The notes under the pieces: generated by a model
The model's database searches: none
Seen by the model: the letters and a program-made list of their open reading frames with translations, nothing else
What the model was told of the DNA's origin: nothing
Shown here: positions 23,862 through 24,634 of the stretch, in pieces
Layout: every line of letters starts with the position of its first letter
Position numbering within the stretch: position 1 is the stretch's first letter
Assembly (NCBI GenBank): GCA_023422695.1
Contig: JAFAGN010000184.1
Location: 1 to 24,634 of the forward strand
Direction of reading: 5' to 3'
Length of the DNA stretch: 24,634 nucleotides
Source: Pseudomonadota bacterium
Lineage (GTDB): Bacteria; Pseudomonadota; Alphaproteobacteria; Sphingomonadales; Sphingomonadaceae
Program-made: the position numbers and the translations under genes

Positions 23862-23877
23862 GACTACAAATGTAGTC
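23862..23877 (-). promoter_or_regulatory. BlaI-type operator
   Basis: GACTACAAATGTAGTC is a perfect palindrome carrying the TACA-NN-TGTA core of BlaI/MecI operators. On the minus strand it overlaps a TTGACT element, a possible -35, located 38 bases before the repressor start. Repression by blocking RNA polymerase fits. Confidence 0.85.
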
Positions 23878-24020
23878 AAAGGGCTGAATGGTCGATGAAC
23901 GAAGCTGAACGGCTTAACAACGCAGGGCCAACGTCAATGTGTCGGGATTTTTGACAAGCCGCGATCGAGGTAAGGAATCGCTAACCACCGTCTCCCGCCC
24001 TTTTCCGTCCCGACGCCAAA

Positions 24021-24037
24021 TTGGCACGGCGATTGAA
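24021..24037 (+). promoter_or_regulatory. Sigma-54-like promoter match
   Basis: TTGGCACGGCGATTGAA fits the -24/-12 consensus YTGGCACGRNNNTTGCW at all fixed positions but one (A for C in the -12 element). Initiation would fall near 24047, just before a block of hairpins. The missing -12 C weakens the case. Presence of RpoN in the organism is unknown. Confidence 0.35.
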
Positions 24038-24046
24038 TAGGTTCAG

Positions 24047-24183
24047 ACGTTCCCGAGTGTTCCGCTCAATGGAGCGGTGGGGGGCATCGGTCTGGTCCCT
24101 GATGCCCCCTGCCCCCACCGGGAAATCCCCACTTGCCCCCGATGCAGACGGGGGGCGGAGCGGCTACAAGGCCCCGCCCCCCG
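24047..24183 (+). ncRNA. Candidate structured non-coding RNA
   Basis: TTCCCG (24050-24055) pairs with CGGGAA (24119-24124). CCGCTC-AATG-GAGCGG (24062-24077), GGGGGGCATC with GATGCCCCCT (24079-24088 with 24101-24110) and GGGGGGCGG with CCGCCCCCC (24150-24158 with 24174-24182) are near-perfect stems. The order TGTTC, hairpin, then TGGTCCCTGA recalls the 5' half of 6S RNA, but the closing stem of 6S was not found and neighbours are not the usual 6S genes. Strand is a guess based on the upstream promoter match. Confidence 0.3.
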
Positions 24184-24200
24184 GAAGCTTTGCACGAACG

Positions 24201-24231
24201 AAAAAGGGCGGCCCGCAAATGCGGACCGCCC
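24201..24231 (-). terminator. Rho-independent terminator of the edge gene
   Basis: GGGCGGCCCGC (24206-24216) pairs with GCGGACCGCCC (24221-24231) with one mismatch. On the minus strand five T residues follow. It lies 38 bases beyond the stop of the gene at 24269. A second stem (GCCGCC/GGCGGC) lies between. Confidence 0.8.
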
Positions 24232-24268
24232 GACTATGGCCGCCGCAAAAGGCGGCGCCCCATTTCGT

Positions 24269-24634
24269 TTATTCGGCTTCCTGCTGCTCGGCCGTTTTCT
24301 TGAGCTGCCCCTTCGTCATGCCGGTGACGAGCACGTCGCCGGAGCCCGCGAAACTTGCTGCGGGCAGCGTCGCCACGCGGTCGCCGACCTCGACCGTTAC
24401 CGCCTGGACGACGCCGCTGCCGGTCTGGCGCAGTTCCTGGACATAGCCGATCACCTTGCCGCGCGCGTCGGTCACCGCCATGCCGGGTTCGACCGCGAAC
24501 ATGCCCGCGCCATCGGCCGCCCCGCTTCCCGCCGCAGCGAGCTGGCCAAGACCGCCCTGAAAGCTGCCCGCGGCCGAGCCGGCCCCGCTGGCGCTGCCTG
24601 AGACGCCCGACAGCGCCGGGCCCGCCCGGTCGCG
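24269..24634 (-). CDS. PRC-barrel-like protein, 5' end cut by window edge
   Basis: The reading frame stays open from the stop at 24269 to the window end, so the true start lies outside; 121 residues are visible. The first 44 are a Gly/Ala/Ser-rich low-complexity segment typical of secreted sphingomonad proteins. The last 77 (MAVTDARGKVIGYVQEL, VQAVTVEVGDRVATLPAASF) have the beta-strand pattern of a PRC-barrel-type domain. An internal ATG at 24502 could start a shorter protein but has no ribosome binding site. Function is unknown. A terminator follows. Confidence 0.65.
   Translation of the reverse strand, partial: RDRAGPALSGVSGSASGAGSAAGSFQGGLGQLAAAGSGAADGAGMFAVEPGMAVTDARGKVIGYVQELRQTGSGVVQAVTVEVGDRVATLPAASFAGSGDVLVTGMTKGQLKKTAEQQEAE

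Larger units (their letters stand above)
23825..24268. other. Gene-free region of 444 bases
   Basis: Open frames here have no ribosome binding site or recognised domain. The stretch contains the BlaI-type operator at 23862-23877, a TTGACA (23951-23956) with no clear -10, a sigma-54-like match at 24021-24037, strong hairpins at 24050-24182, and a terminator for the edge gene at 24201-24231. Confidence 0.6.

Overview
The window is about 65% G+C, gene-dense and mostly transcribed from the minus strand. Gene content, codon use and three families of intergenic inverted repeats (cores CTGAACTTGTTTCAG, GTCATCCCGGCGAAGGCCGGGAT and CTGAGCTTGTCGAAG) look like an alphaproteobacterium of the sphingomonad group, Sphingopyxis-like. 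That assignment is from memory, not from a search.

Layout. (1) 82-1520: a secreted protein with a permuted papain/LRAT-like H...NC-x-HF signature, divergent from a classical SDR dehydrogenase. (2) 1752-3276: two tandem head-GIN (DUF2807) proteins, the first a lipoprotein with exact 20-residue repeats. A perfect dyad overlaps the lipoprotein's ribosome binding site. (3) 3403-4055: a GreA/GreB-like protein translationally coupled to a 59-residue HTH protein. (4) 4199-6793: aminopeptidase N. (5) 6964-7758: a YeeZ-like NAD-binding protein flanked by two copies of one inverted repeat. (6) 7865-9157: a DUF445 membrane protein. (7) 9220-13879: an RND efflux adaptor and permease, with a good promoter overlapped by a dyad. 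The permease carries an extra two-helix insertion. (8) 14173-14831: two tandem GlsB/YeaQ-type stress membrane proteins. (9) 14832-15884: a kilobase without a credible gene, holding a perfect CRP-type palindrome, a cluster of hairpins, a DnaA box and a 13-bp direct repeat. (10) 15885-16410: a BrnT-like toxin with an XRE-type antitoxin. (11) 16388-18748: a membrane protein, nadA and a nucleotidyltransferase-fold protein coupled to nadA by a GTGA overlap. (12) 18816-21588: a tightly packed set (beta-lactamase-fold hydrolase, exported protein, DUF4230 protein) preceded by a small orphan gene. (13) 21786-23824: a BlaI/BlaR-type repressor and membrane metallopeptidase with a textbook BlaI operator, a 4-bp gene overlap and a terminator. 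(14) 23825-24268: a non-coding stretch with a sigma-54-like promoter match in front of strong hairpins. (15) A gene cut by the right edge.

How the genes work together. The clear functional units are the efflux operon, the BlaI/BlaR-like sensor-repressor pair, the toxin-antitoxin pair and the nadA operon. The rest is ordinary chromosomal housekeeping. No phage, insertion sequence, CRISPR array, rRNA or tRNA was recognised. The best candidates for something undescribed are the two non-coding structured regions, the enlarged RND permease and the BlaR-like protein whose sensor domain is not penicillin-binding.
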